Source: a virus. From it: a stretch of 56,908 bases of DNA. Shown one piece after another: positions 1-10,500 of the stretch (position 1 is its first letter; each line of letters starts with the position of its first letter). The stretch spans positions 1 through 56,908 of the IMG/VR virus record IMGVR_UViG_3300027881_000016. One strand, 5' to 3'. The position numbers and the translations under genes were made by a program. Below the pieces are notes generated by a model. That model did not search any database. It was not told where the DNA came from and worked only from the letters and a program-made list of their open reading frames with translations.

Positions 1-44
1 GGTGTAGTTACTGCAACAAGTCCTGCTAGGGTTGAGTCAGCCAT
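1..44 (-). CDS. Partial unknown protein, cut by window edge
   Basis: Only the first 14 codons are present (MADSTLAGLVAVTT). An AGGA Shine-Dalgarno lies 8 bases before the ATG, inside the end of the preceding gene, so this continues the leftward late operon. Nothing can be said about function from this fragment. Confidence 0.6.
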   Translation of the reverse strand, partial: MADSTLAGLVAVTT

Positions 45-47
45 GGT

Positions 48-218
48 TTAGTCCTGTACCTTTCGAACATCCGTGTTCGTGTCGTCAATCAAATAGTGGT
101 CACCGGTATCGCTGACCAGCAAGTTGTCTACGCCGCCGCCAATCACATCGCGGGTGAGCTCCCGGAGGGGCTCCCGTATCAGGTCGCGAAGCAATGGGCG
201 AAGCAGCGCCACTCCCAT
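48..218 (-). CDS. Small unknown protein, 56 aa
   Basis: A short open frame starting MGVALLRPLLRDL and ending VRKVQD fills the space between two neighbours without overlap and begins 4 bases after the upstream stop. The first half is basic and leucine-rich and could form an amphipathic helix; the second half is acidic. The Shine-Dalgarno is weak (GCGGGT), so translation probably depends on coupling to the upstream gene. Unrecognised. Confidence 0.55.
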   Translation of the reverse strand: MGVALLRPLLRDLIREPLRELTRDVIGGGVDNLLVSDTGDHYLIDDTNTDVRKVQD

Positions 219-222
219 GCTG

Positions 223-528
223 TTAGACCCGCGGTGACTTGCCGATCATAGCGTAAACGCTAGCGATCGGTGTCGACGCTCCGCCAGACGTGGTTATGCG
301 AATGTACGGCATAAGCGCAACTGGCTGAATGTAGTTGGCGGTCGCAGCTGCGACGAGTTCGACGTAGCTGGCGTCAGCGTGTAGCTTGCCGAGGATCTGT
401 ACGGTGAACGTACCTGAGATCTCGACTTGCAGGAACGCTTCCGCGTGGACGTCATACGACGTGGCCGGCAGCTCATAGTCAGTGTTCGTGTCAGCGACAA
501 CTGCGTCTGCTAAAGTGAGTACTTGCAT
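223..528 (-). CDS. Unknown late protein, likely beta-rich, 101 aa
   Basis: The protein starts MQVLTLADAVVAD and is rich in small and beta-branched residues with few charges, like small virion accessory proteins, but I do not recognise the family. The start overlaps the upstream stop as TAATG, which shows tight coupling within the late operon. Role in the virion is inferred only from position and composition. Confidence 0.7.
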   Translation of the reverse strand: MQVLTLADAVVADTNTDYELPATSYDVHAEAFLQVEISGTFTVQILGKLHADASYVELVAAATANYIQPVALMPYIRITTSGGASTPIASVYAMIGKSPRV

Positions 529-794
529 TACTTTTTACACTCCCTGTCTTCGGGTTCAATGCGACAGAGATCGTCTATCGCGTCTTCGATGTCTTCACTG
601 AGGAGCACTTTGCCCTCATTGGTCTCTGCTTCCTTCTCGTCCTTGCGCAGATCACGGAGGTCTGATTTGATCATCCTGGCCTCGAGGCGCTCGACGTCAG
701 ACGCCCATGCGATGTTCGTAAACAACCAAAGGCTTGCAGTAGCCGTAACGGATACAACACTCCAGAGGGAAATTAGGTTCCAATTGATTCTCAT
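528..794 (-). CDS. Small membrane-anchored protein, 88 aa
   Basis: Residues 8-30 form one hydrophobic segment ending AWA, readable as a signal anchor or signal peptide. The rest is highly charged and probably helical (VERLEARMIKSDLRDL) and finishes with a pair of cysteines. It sits between the protease-like gene and unknown genes in the lysis-proximal part of the late operon. Function is unknown; a lysis-related or periplasmic role would fit the position. Confidence 0.7.
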   Translation of the reverse strand: MRINWNLISLWSVVSVTATASLWLFTNIAWASDVERLEARMIKSDLRDLRKDEKEAETNEGKVLLSEDIEDAIDDLCRIEPEDRECKK

Positions 795-826
795 CTGCCT
801 ATTCTACCCTGCGCCCCTAGGGGCTG

Positions 827-1312
827 CTATTCATATACTTCGACTGTGTCGTCCAAGTATACCACTTCGAATCCACCACCAGAGCCGCCATCCATCTCGA
901 GTGCAGTGCTCATGGCCTTCTTGATTCCACAGCCGGCCATCAAAACTGACCAAGCTATGAGACCGCCAGAGCCGATGCCGTACCAGCGAACATGTATTGG
1001 GTATGGGCGCATGAAGCGGTCGACCAGCTCTATCCCGTTGTGCTCAGAGAGCATGAGCACTGAGAAATCGTGCTCGTCCTCGAGGTTTTCCATTGGGTCT
1101 AATGGCTCGTCCCAATCACCGTCGGTGAACCAGTCTAGGAAGCGGTATCCCGGGCCTTCGTGACCCGAGATACCTATCAAGTATTTGTCACCTCCTATGT
1201 CAACCCGTTCAATTTTTGTCGGGCAAGTCATAATGACCTCCCCATCGTTCGAGGTAACACGGCGGTCGGCTGCCATGTATCCCATTTCCTGGTCAACGAC
1301 AATCGTCGTCAT
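827..1312 (-). CDS. HslV/proteasome-beta-like Ntn hydrolase, 161 aa
   Basis: The protein looks like a phage relative of the HslV peptidase, a self-processing threonine hydrolase. After removal of Met1 the chain would begin with Thr, as in HslV. The supporting catalytic positions are visible: AADRR with Asp16-Arg17 and CPTKIE with Lys33. The glycine-rich YGIGSGG segment followed by an alanine-rich helix also matches the fold. No HslU ATPase is encoded here. The ATG overlaps the previous stop (ATGA). Likely a peptidase acting on virion or host proteins late in infection; the substrate is unknown. Confidence 0.7.
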   Translation of the reverse strand: MTTIVVDQEMGYMAADRRVTSNDGEVIMTCPTKIERVDIGGDKYLIGISGHEGPGYRFLDWFTDGDWDEPLDPMENLEDEHDFSVLMLSEHNGIELVDRFMRPYPIHVRWYGIGSGGLIAWSVLMAGCGIKKAMSTALEMDGGSGGGFEVVYLDDTVEVYE

Positions 1313-1494
1313 TTCTTTTGCTTCTTTCGCTTTTTCCTGTTCGCCTTGATAGTACCCTGAATGAGGTTTCGAGCGCCAGCTGCGGAGAGCTTAAGCGCGT
1401 CTTTATTGCTACGCGCAAACGGGCGCAGACTTTTCGGGAGATTGCTCTGCGCAATCTGGTTGAGTCCTATGTGTATCTGACTATTCTTGGCCAT
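1309..1494 (-). CDS. Small very basic protein, 61 aa
   Basis: I chose the ATG at 1494 because it overlaps the Rz1-like stop (TGATG) and has AGGAGA 7 bases upstream; longer in-frame starts lack this. The chain starts MAKNSQIHIG and ends in a lysine/arginine run (KANRKKRKKQKK), suggesting nucleic-acid or membrane-surface contact. Its stop overlaps the start of the HslV-like gene. Unrecognised. Confidence 0.65.
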   Translation of the reverse strand: MAKNSQIHIGLNQIAQSNLPKSLRPFARSNKDALKLSAAGARNLIQGTIKANRKKRKKQKK

Positions 1495-1766
1495 CAGTCT
1501 GTCTCCTGCCATTCTCTGATTCGTACCTTGTCCGTATTGCACGATGACAGAGATGCGATTGCCTCTCCGGCAACTCTCTCGAGATCCCCCGTGGTGACGA
1601 GTGAACCCAAGTCAGGCTCCCGGCAAGGCTCAAGTAGCTCGGCCGGGACGGTGACTTTTTCAATTACCGTCTTCGTTACCGGAACCCGGATTATCTCCGG
1701 ACTGCTTTTGCAAGCGCTCAGCAACACCACTAGGCAGAGGAGTATCACTCCATTCTTTGTATTCAT
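1494..1766 (-). CDS. Rz1: Rz1-like outer-membrane spanin lipoprotein, 90 aa
   Basis: The start at 1766 has AAGGA at good spacing. Residues 1-18 are a lipoprotein signal with lipobox LSAC, so Cys19 would be acylated and anchored in the outer membrane. The following RVPVTKTVIEKVTVPAELL stretch is typical of o-spanins. The gene begins inside the Rz-like gene in another frame (about 107 bases of overlap), the classic Rz/Rz1 arrangement. With Rz it would fuse inner and outer membranes in the last step of lysis. Confidence 0.85.
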   Translation of the reverse strand: MNTKNGVILLCLVVLLSACKSSPEIIRVPVTKTVIEKVTVPAELLEPCREPDLGSLVTTGDLERVAGEAIASLSSCNTDKVRIREWQETD

Positions 1767-2106
1767 TATCCGTCCTTGCTTGTTCGGCCATCGCTCTTTC
1801 CAGATCGCCAACCTGTGTCTCTAGGGCGCTGTGTCGCTCCCTCGCTTCTGCATTCACAACTGCATCTCTGGCTATCCTCGCACGCAGCGTCGTCGCAAGT
1901 GCCTTCTCCGCAGCAAGCGCCTCCACCAGTATCTGATGGGTCTCCTCGTTCACCAGTTGAATGCATTCCTCTGCCCCCTCATCCCTCAGATCCTCTTTGA
2001 AATTATGCCAGTACAGGGCTCCACCACCGAGTAACACAGCGACTAAGCCCACAGTTACGTAGCGACCAAGTACCGTCTTGAGTGCCCATGTAATTATGAA
2101 GTTCAT
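1660..2106 (-). CDS. Rz: Rz-like inner-membrane spanin, 148 aa
   Basis: An N-terminal membrane anchor (about residues 7-32) is followed by a long alanine/glutamate-rich coiled coil and a C-terminal DNEYKEWSDTPLPSGVAERL segment. This WxxTPLPxGV ending is characteristic of Rz i-spanins. The Rz1-like gene is embedded at its 3' end. The ATG overlaps the upstream stop (ATGA). Confidence 0.87.
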   Translation of the reverse strand: MNFIITWALKTVLGRYVTVGLVAVLLGGGALYWHNFKEDLRDEGAEECIQLVNEETHQILVEALAAEKALATTLRARIARDAVVNAEARERHSALETQVGDLERAMAEQARTDNEYKEWSDTPLPSGVAERLQKQSGDNPGSGNEDGN

Positions 2107-2699
2107 TTTATTCCAAGCCCCTCTTTCGCTTGTGTGAGTTTCCTCTGCAGCAGTCCTTCGTTCGAAGTAATCCCGGGGATAACTTGGTCTGCTACCACAT
2201 CACTGAATTTGCGCTCGAGCAGGCCCTCGCTGTTACGGTCAAATCGTTTGTCGTTCGTGCTGCGTGTAATGGCTGCGCGCCCTACTCTGTTCACGACATG
2301 GGCTGCAACGTCCTTGAGCGCCGCGTTCTGCGCTGCTTGCTCTGCAGCTGCTTTCTTGGCCGCTTGCTCAGCGATCGTCTTGAACGCATCGAACTCTTTG
2401 TTTGTTACTGAGCTCGCCTTCGACGTGCCCACTGCTACTCTGGCAATGTTGCTCGCCAGTTTTGCAGGAGTCATTCCTCTCGTTAAGCGCAGGAAAGGCG
2501 CGTTCATAAACTGCGTCTTCAATATGGTGTCGCGCTGCTCCGGCGGTAAGTCTTGAAGATCTTCGAGACTCAGGCCCCTGAAAGATTCTAGTATGTCAGC
2601 CTTGGTCAGACCCCTTTCACTCGCGCGCTCGCTGCGTGTGCTCTCGTCTTTCTCGCGAACCATGCGATCCATCGCGCCTATCAGGCCTACGTTAGGCAT
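2103..2699 (-). CDS. Unknown helical late protein, 198 aa
   Basis: Mostly charged and alanine-rich, with a central AAKKAAAEQAAQNAALKD stretch predicted to be coiled coil. There is no membrane segment or signal. It lies between the holin-like gene and Rz, with overlapping start and stop codons on both sides, so it is co-translated with the lysis genes. It could be a minor virion protein or a lysis regulator; I do not recognise it. Confidence 0.75.
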   Translation of the reverse strand: MPNVGLIGAMDRMVREKDESTRSERASERGLTKADILESFRGLSLEDLQDLPPEQRDTILKTQFMNAPFLRLTRGMTPAKLASNIARVAVGTSKASSVTNKEFDAFKTIAEQAAKKAAAEQAAQNAALKDVAAHVVNRVGRAAITRSTNDKRFDRNSEGLLERKFSDVVADQVIPGITSNEGLLQRKLTQAKEGLGIK

Positions 2700-2872
2700 T
2701 AGCCTTTGTCCACGTATGCTTGGGTAGCCATGTAGGCACCACCAAGTGTGATCGTCACAGTTACCCAGTGCTCAGCTTCGATCAAACCAAGAGCGAGCAA
2801 GACGCTGGACACGATGAAGAAACCCACTGCGAGCGTGAACTTGCGGCTGTTGAGTTTCTCCTTGGAGAGCAT
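2699..2872 (-). CDS. Holin-like small membrane protein, 57 aa
   Basis: The frame starts MLSKEKLNSRKF and carries two hydrophobic stretches (about residues 12-30 and 35-50) joined by a short acidic turn, with a basic N-terminus. Size, topology and position beside the spanins and the DUF5675 gene fit a small phage holin that would permeabilise the inner membrane. Start and stop both overlap neighbours (TAATG). The holin call is inferred from architecture and context. Confidence 0.65.
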   Translation of the reverse strand: MLSKEKLNSRKFTLAVGFFIVSSVLLALGLIEAEHWVTVTITLGGAYMATQAYVDKG

Positions 2873-3195
2873 TACGCGTCCGAATTTCGTAGGGCTATCA
2901 GCGCTTGGAGGCGACCAGACAGAGTCCGCGCTTGCGCCAGATTTTTGTTCTTGCCCGCCGTGGCCAGCTGCTTCCTGACCTTCTCTATGCTTATGTTGAT
3001 AGATTTGTCGTCTCTTTCGCCTAAGCCGGCTTTCTCAACAGGCTTCTTCACGACCTTCTTCTTTTTCTTTCTCCTTCTGCGCTCGGCCGCTGCAGCATCA
3101 TCCGCTGCGTCTTGAGCCGCGACTGCAGCAACGCCGGACTGAATGTTCGTAGCGGTGCTGGTTATGATGTTGCCGTCTTCGTCTTTCTCAGCCAT
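2872..3195 (-). CDS. Unknown protein with lysine-rich linker, 107 aa
   Basis: The start MAEKDEDGN at 3195 follows the upstream stop by 4 bases and is preferred to an upstream in-frame start that overlaps that gene. The protein has an alanine-rich segment, a strongly basic run (RRRRKKKKKVVKKP at about residues 40-53) and a helical C-terminal third. The basic run suggests binding to DNA, RNA or acidic lipid. Family unrecognised. Confidence 0.65.
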   Translation of the reverse strand: MAEKDEDGNIITSTATNIQSGVAAVAAQDAADDAAAAERRRRKKKKKVVKKPVEKAGLGERDDKSINISIEKVRKQLATAGKNKNLAQARTLSGRLQALIALRNSDA

Positions 3196-3199
3196 TTTA

Positions 3200-3667
3200 C
3201 TATCCGTGATCGATGTAAGTGATATAGACCCGCTCACCAGCTCCGATCCGGCCGGCAATGATTGGGTAAACGCGTTCGTATGCCTTGCGGGATGCTCCGA
3301 TCGAGCCTTCCTGACCGATGTTCTGGGAGGCTGTGTCTCCGAGGAGTAAGCAGCCTTCCGTGTCGTCGTCAGTGTTGCCGACGTGGATCAGGATGTACTC
3401 GAACCCGGGCACATTCCGTACCCAAAGCATACCATGGTGCATGTCAGGATAGCGAGCAGCATATGCCGCGTGCTTGCCACCCACAGTACGCAGCGTGACC
3501 TCGTAGCACCCTTCCGGGATACGGGTCTCGCCGCTGACTTTGTTGGTTTGGTACTGGTCCTCTAGCGTGTAGCAGAGGAAGGCAGGAACTTCGGGTACAG
3601 AGACAATGGAGAGGAGACCAAGAGTGGTCTCCTTCCCAGAACTGTAGCGTAGGACCTCAAGGTCCAT
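3200..3667 (-). CDS. DUF5675-family protein, possible lytic enzyme, 155 aa
   Basis: The pattern LEVLRYSSGKETTLG, then SGETRIPEGCYEV, VRNVPGFEYILIHVGNTDDDTEGCLLLG, matches the DUF5675 family of phage proteins (IPEG, ILIHxGN and GC motifs). It lies next to the holin-like and spanin genes and no other endolysin was recognised here, so a wall-degrading role is possible. Enzymatic activity is not established from sequence alone. His and Asp residues in the IHVGNTDDD motif are the obvious candidates for function. Confidence 0.7.
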   Translation of the reverse strand: MDLEVLRYSSGKETTLGLLSIVSVPEVPAFLCYTLEDQYQTNKVSGETRIPEGCYEVTLRTVGGKHAAYAARYPDMHHGMLWVRNVPGFEYILIHVGNTDDDTEGCLLLGDTASQNIGQEGSIGASRKAYERVYPIIAGRIGAGERVYITYIDHG

Positions 3668-3672
3668 GGACC

Positions 3673-4134
3673 CTATTCGAAGTAGAGTACGGTGACGCCT
3701 ACAGCCGCTTGTCCAGCGAGGCTAGTTCCAGTTGCGTCAACGCAAGTGACTGTCACCTGATCGCCGGGCTGGATGATTTCTGTGTCGCCGATATTCAACG
3801 TACCGTCGGCCACGCAGAACACTTGGGCCACCGCGGATGCAGCTGCGCCATCGGTATAAGCAAACTCGTCAGCATCTGAGCCGTCGCCGATATCAACACG
3901 AGCAGCACTCGTACCACCACCGAAAGCTTCAGCGTTGTCATACAAGTCGACCTGAATTGGCTTGCCGCGTTTGGTCGCAGGCGTTGCGAATACGAAACCT
4001 TCCGTATCGCCCGTATTACCGAAGTCAACAACTGTCAGAGACTGGTAGTTGACCACATACGGCAACTGATCCAGGTGCCTGAGAGCTCGCTGCGGAATCT
4101 TGCCGCCGAGGGTTGAGATTAATTCTCCACTCAT
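3673..4134 (-). CDS. Unknown beta-rich late protein, 153 aa
   Basis: The start MSGELISTLGG at 4134 has AAGGACAG about 5 bases upstream, better supported than the upstream in-frame ATG. The chain is rich in Gly, Ala, Asp, Thr and Val with alternating hydrophobics and no membrane segment, as in head-decoration or fibre-accessory proteins. A virion role is inferred from composition and from the neighbouring virion genes. Confidence 0.7.
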   Translation of the reverse strand: MSGELISTLGGKIPQRALRHLDQLPYVVNYQSLTVVDFGNTGDTEGFVFATPATKRGKPIQVDLYDNAEAFGGGTSAARVDIGDGSDADEFAYTDGAAASAVAQVFCVADGTLNIGDTEIIQPGDQVTVTCVDATGTSLAGQAAVGVTVLYFE

Positions 4135-4205
4135 TTTTCTGTCCTTGGTAAATGCCCCAAAATGGGGAGTCAGTTGATTATCCCGCATTGAACGCGGGGC
4201 TGCAA

Positions 4206-4457
4206 TTACTTATCGAAGAAGGCTAGGATGCTGGCACCAAAGAGCTTGAAGAAGCTCACGACAGCAGTAACCATGAGCAGTATACCGCCAATAAAACCTC
4301 GATAGCGCGAAAGCTCAAGCTCGATCCGGTCCAGTTTTCGGACCACTCCGTCGAGAGTAGCTTCCTCTGTCTCAACGTGGTCATCAAGCTTCTGCTCCAT
4401 CCGGGCGAGTCTTTCTCTGCAGCTTTGGGTTTCAAGATCGTCCTTTTTATCGGGCAC
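4206..4457 (-). CDS. XhlA/holin-like protein, coiled coil plus tail anchor, 83 aa
   Basis: I chose a GTG start at 4457 because AAGGACA lies 6 bases before it; a longer TTG-started version overlaps the giant gene without a Shine-Dalgarno. Residues 1-52 are charged heptad-like helix (ERLARMEQKLDDHVETEE) and residues 55-80 form one transmembrane segment ending FFDK. This is the layout of haemolysin XhlA-like accessory holins. It probably works with the holin-like protein at 2.7-2.9 kb. Confidence 0.65.
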   Translation of the reverse strand: MPDKKDDLETQSCRERLARMEQKLDDHVETEEATLDGVVRKLDRIELELSRYRGFIGGILLMVTAVVSFFKLFGASILAFFDK

Positions 4458-4509
4458 GAAGATTGTCCTTGTTTTGTGGTAACGTAATTGCGTAATTGTC
4501 TCGAGATGC

Positions 4510-7500
4510 TCATTGGGCTGCAACTGAATTATTAGGCGCAATGGTTATCGTTCTATTCTCGATGTCATCAGCCACGGAAAACTTTATCTTCTCCCGGAAC
4601 TTGAGATCATCAGGGTCTTCCTTGAGATCTCTACGCACTAGCGGATGGGTCGGTCGCACGCGCATGAACCCTCCACCATCTTTCAGCGGGCTAGTCATGC
4701 CCTCGTACATCTTTTGGAACTTCTTGTCGCCGTAGGTAACGCTCGTCGCGATACCGTCACCCATGATCAGGTACGGGATCTTCTCCCCACTGGCCATGTC
4801 CTCTCTGATCTTAGCTGCTTTGCGGCGCTTGCGTGCAGTCGGGCTGATCCCTTTACGTACGAGATCGCGTCCACCTTGTAGCTGGCCAACGACAGGGAGC
4901 GTCTTCGGAAGAGTCTGTGTCATTGGCTTGCTGTAGAATTCTGCGAGCTGCGAGAACGTCGGGCCACTGGCACCGGCGAATGCATTACGTCCCTTGGACT
5001 CTGCATCTTCGAAGTCCCAAGCAAGCTGCGTTACTCCGTTGAGACCCGCGCGCGTCCACAGCTCAGTGACATATTCCATCCCATCCATACGGTCAGTCGG
5101 CGGCTGACGGTTGGAGCCGAAGTACTTGACGAGCTCACGGAGTTCCAGCCCGATCGCAGTCAGCGCCATCATCATAACGACCGGGACAACGAGGGCCTGT
5201 GCCGTCTCGTTTACGCCGTTCGCCTCGTTGTAGTTGAACGCTATGCGTCGCAGCACTGTGTTCTGGATGCTGTAGGTGAACGTCTTGAGGTGATAGACGA
5301 GTTGCATCGCTGGGTGTGACGACAGGATCGGGCGCTGTGACGCGTCCGGACGCATGATTGATTCGCTCACCCACTGGTTAAGCGCTTCCGCTACCTTGGA
5401 GTGAGCCGGGTTCTTTTCGTCGTAACCGATGGATCCGTAAACGGGGCGTCCGCTCTCGTTCCATTCAGTGACCATTGCTTCGGTAATACCAAGCTCGGCC
5501 AACATCGCCTGTGCTTCGAACATGCCCTTCTCGGTCGTACGCCCTGGTACCGCCATCTCTGCTTGATGGAGTATGACGTCAATGCCTACTGCCAAGGAGA
5601 GCTTACGTGTGAAGTCGGTGTACCAGTTCAACCCGGTGTATTTGAAGTAGGCGTCGTTCGCCTTCCTCATCGCCGGCGACATGAAGTTGTTGTCTGTGAA
5701 CTCAGTCATGATGTGATCGTTCATCACTGAGGAGATTTCTCCGAGTGCGCGCGCCATATCAGCCAGCCCAGACTCAGTCTTGCCGGCTTCGCGGATGTGG
5801 TTCTTCATCGCTTTGAACGCTATGCCCATTGCGCCGTTCTTCACCCCGGCTCTGACGATGATACCTCCAGCGTCAGGCAACGAAGCGAAAACTGTGTAAA
5901 GCAGGACGCGCATGTTCTGGTAGGCGATCATGTTCGCCATCACTTTGCGAGCCCCGGGGCTTGCCAGATCGTGACCCTTACCGTAGGTGCCGAGGTTGAC
6001 CTCTACGTAGGCTTCCATCTGTTTCAGCTGCTCGTCAGTCGCGCCTTCCTTCTTGGCTTGGGCGAGCATCGCGTTCCACTTCTTCTTCGGATCCCAGAGA
6101 CCCTTCTTGATCAGTTGCTCCTGCGTGAAGTTGACATCAGCCGGCGCATCCTCACCGAGAACGCGGTTGAACTCAACGCGATCCACGAGTGCTCCGACGT
6201 AGTCGCTCACGATTCCATCGATGTTGTCATCAAGGAACTCGTCGAAGAACGGATCATTCTGCGTACGGGAATTCATGGCGTCAAACGCTGGCGTACGAAC
6301 ACCGTCAACCGTAGCACGCCCATCCTTCGCAGATGGATCTGTGATCGCGTCGTAATGAATACGTGCTTGTTTGAGTGTCATCCCCTTCTGGCCATTGCCA
6401 GGGTCCATCAAGTGATCAAGGATACGTTGCTTGTTGTCGACCCACAGCTGGCGCGAGTACTTTTTCGGGAAGTAATTCACGATGTGTCGCACTGGCAGAC
6501 CGTTATCGACTGCGTACTCATGCATCTCGTCGAACAGATCGCGTACCGCTTGCTCATGCTTCGTGAACGTGGCGTCTTTGTTAGCCACGCCTTCCTTACT
6601 ACGCAGCGACTTGACCAGCTTTTGCTTAATCTGCTGCGTGCGCTTCTGTATATAAGCCTGTTCCTCTTTCGTCGTGTTGAAGACCTTAGTGCCCGTCTTG
6701 ATCTCGTTAGCGACCTGCTTGTCAATCGCTAAGAGTATCTTCTTGTAAGTCACTTCGAGGAACTGACCCTTGAACCGTCGTGAGCGCTGGTGGAAGTTGG
6801 ACGCTGCTTTCTTGACTCCCATCTCGCCGCGGCCGAAGATAGCGACCAGCTCATTTGCGATCGGTACTGTCTCACCGATACGGCGCATCACACTCGTCGC
6901 TGGTGAGGCTACGAGATCGTATGCTTTCTGCAGCCATATCTGAGTGGTCTTCGCACGCTTAGCGATCGCCGGGTACTTGTCCGCAAACTGTTTCATCAGC
7001 TTGTTGTATCGCTGGACCGCCAGTCGTGGCGTCGGTGGCACCTCCATGTTATCCACGGATATATCCGGCCAGAATGTATAGCCGGTCATGCCTTCGTTAG
7101 TGAACCATTTCTGCAGCAGCTCATCAACCAACGGGTTAGCGTTAGGCGATGCTGCATTCGCTGCGCGTGCGTGTAGTGCATCTGTGAACTCAGCGAATGT
7201 CTCATTGAGTTTGAAGCGCTTGTTGCCCGCAACGAAGTCGTACAAGCGGCGTATCTTGGATCCGACGTCGTGGAAGAAAGCTTCAACTTGGTTGCGTGGG
7301 CCTTTACGTGACACGGTCCATGCGGCAAGTTGGTCAGCCATCCACTCGTTGAACTCTGGATCCTTCAAGATGGCTTCGTCTTCTGCTACTTCTCTCCTCG
7401 CGAATTCGTTCTCAGCGATATTGACTTCAGCCATGTTGATGTCGTCGTTGAGCGCACGCGATTGGTTGGTTTGACCAAGCTTAGATTGCTTCTCCTTCAT

Positions 7501-10500
7501 CTTCGCCAGACGCTTCTTAGCATCCGCCAGCTGCTTATCGGTCATCTTCTTGAACGTAAACTTCGGCTTAGTGGTCGGGAATTTCTTGAGCGGCCGCTTG
7601 CCTTGAGACTTCCGGAAGGCGTTGTACATGCGAAGCTTGGCGTTGCTGGTCAGCTGAGTCCACACAGTGCGGTACAACTGATGTCCAAGCTCATGGGCCA
7701 GCGCTGTGGTCGTGAGAGATGGATCTCCCAGAATCTTATCCGACAGATAGATGTACGAGACATCATTGAGTCGGATGTTCCGCGCGTCGACGTTCTTGTC
7801 GTCGAGCGTCTCTTGGAAAATAGGATCGTTCACCAAGCCGGTCTCGATCAGGTTAGCAAGACCGGTGTCGTCAATAACCACAACAGGGTTGCCCATGCCG
7901 AGTGTTTTTTGTACGAAGCCGACGATGCTCTTGACGGCCTTCGCAGTCGACCCATCAGGATCAATCCGATCGCTGATCATTACCGACAAAATTCCCTTAC
8001 GGCCCATGATCTTACGCGTCAGTTTCAATCCCTCAGAATGCTTGGCCTCGCGCTCGTCGCGGTGTATCTTCGCGGCGTCTTTCTTTTCTTTGTCGGTCTT
8101 GTACTTCCGACTCTGAGACTCCAATCGCTGCTCTTCCTCAGTCTCAACACCAGGTTCGCTCTTCTTCGGGTCAATCCTGTCCGGGTCAGTCTCTTCGACC
8201 ACTTTTACGTTTTGCGTTCTGCGTTGGTCACCACTAGGGAAGCTGGCTTCTTCTCCTGCGAAGTCTCGCTGGCCGCCCTCGAAGCCCGGTGTCTGCTCGA
8301 GCCGTGTGGTCGTGTCTTCGGCAGGAAGTACTGTCGGCTGCGACACTGGTCCAACCCCACCGGACCTGTCAGGCACTTGAGTGGTAACAACTTCCGTGTC
8401 CCCTCTGCCTGGACCGAACGTATCCGGGTCCCTGTTGCCCTGCTCATTAGCTAGTGCGCGCTGGCGTCGATCGTCTCTCAACTTGTTGAACAGGATCAGC
8501 GCCTCGTTCGGCTTAGTCCGCTGCAGGTAATAGAACGCTTGCTTGTCGTCTATACCAACGATGAACTTCCCGTCCTTCGTCTTCCGTATACCGATGATGT
8601 TCCAAATGGCTTTGTTGTCATTGCCAAGAAGTGCCTGCACTTCCTTGACGAGCATCGCACGCGCACGTTTGGCTTGTGCGTAACTGCCGTACTCGGGCTC
8701 TGGTGCTACAAGGTCAAGTCGGATCTGCGGGTCTCGATGCTCCTTGAGCTTATCGAACTTCTCGATCATGGCCTTGGATTCTTCGTTGGTCATCTTGCCG
8801 CGCAGGACCATCTCCGCGGCCATAGTGAGCAACCCTTCTCGAGTCGTCTTCGCCCCGGCGTCCTTGCCGGCGTGCGCCAGCGTGATCATGTCGATCTTAC
8901 CGTCAGCTGTCTTGCGAGCCTTGTTGGCTACGGTGTTCTTCGTGCGCCGGGCGGAAGCTCTCGCTCGTTTCAGCGCCCTGTTAAACTGGACGTCATTGCC
9001 GAGGACCTTCATGTCGCCCTCAATGACGAACGTACCGTCAGCCTGCTCATTGATGATGAACGGGTCTTCGGCGGTCTCGAAGAACAGGTCGCCCTGCTCG
9101 TTAGTCTCTGGTTGCGCTGCCGGGAACTCCGGACGAACAGTCTGCTCCAGTGCTTGCTCAGCCTGCTCCCGGGTGTCGTAACCGACCACGGTCTCGGTAC
9201 CGTCGGGCTGCAGCTCCGGTTCTTTCTGGAACTTGCCGAGTGTAAACGAAGGCGCCGGCTCAAACGTGTTGTCAACGTCTAGCGTCTCAGGATCTTGTTG
9301 TCGTGCAGACCCTGCATCGTCTTGGTCGGTACCTGTCTCTGCAGTGAGCTCATCTAGGATACCGCTGAGATCCATGTTGTCGACTTCAGCTTCCGTATTG
9401 CTGTCGCGTTGCTTCGCTCGGTCCTTGATCGCGTCAACGACAGGCTGCACCTGTTTCCTAATGGTCTCGACGCCTTGGTCGATGAACGCTTGGCGTGCCA
9501 CAGGGTCAGAGATGTTCTGCGCTGCTGCATACAGGCTGGCTGAGCGCTCGTTGACGAAGCTCTTCAGCCTGGCGAACTCTTGCTTGTGCGTATCGACGAA
9601 CTTGTTGTGCGCGTCGACGATGATCTTTGACAACTTAGTAGCTGCCGAATTCATACCGCCACCCATGTCAGAGTCAAGCACGTCGAGCACCTTCTGTGCT
9701 CCGTCACGCAGCTTGTTAACAACTGGGTCGACGACTGGGGCGACCGTATTAATCACTCGGTCACGAAGTTCTTCGTACACAGTATTGTCAGCTGGCTCGA
9801 ATCCCTCTGGGTATTTGTCTTCCTTGGTCTCCGCAGTCCCGTCTTCCTTAGAGCTAAGTGACCAAGTAGGCATGGTCAGCTTCTTGGCTTTCGCCCTAGC
9901 AAGCCGTGCCCTGATGGAAGGTAGCCCCTTCTGCCCTAATACCTGAGCAGCGCCACCTGTAATTGTACCAACCATCGCGCCGACTGCGTATGCCTCGATC
10001 ATCCGTCCCTTGTTCTCAGCAGAGAACATGTCGAATGTCGGGTCGTGATAGGCCATCGCAGCCAGCTGGATCGCTTCCTGTGCGAGCTCAGTGCCACCTT
10101 CTATCAGGTGCTGTGAGCCGGAGGCGATGAGGAAGTCTTTGATGAAAGCCTTGGCGACGATCTTGTCGACCCCGGGGAACAGCTTGTCAATCAAGCGCAA
10201 GGCAGGGATCGCTTCGAGCGCACCACCTACCACACCGACCATGAGCGAGGTCATGCCTGAGTCAAACCCGGCTTCTGTCAGCTCAAGGTCGGCCGCGCCA
10301 GTCATGGGACCGGCAGCTGCAGCACTACCGCCGAGCGCTCCACCTTTAAGGAATGCCGCTCGAGTTATTTCCTTCGCTGTCTTGCCCTTGATAACTGCGT
10401 TCGCGAGCATCTTCTCGCCTGACGACGTAGCCAAGAGCCGCTTAGCGGACATCGCAGACGCCTCTGCAGAGAAGCCCTTCGCGGTCAAGCGCTTCGTGAT

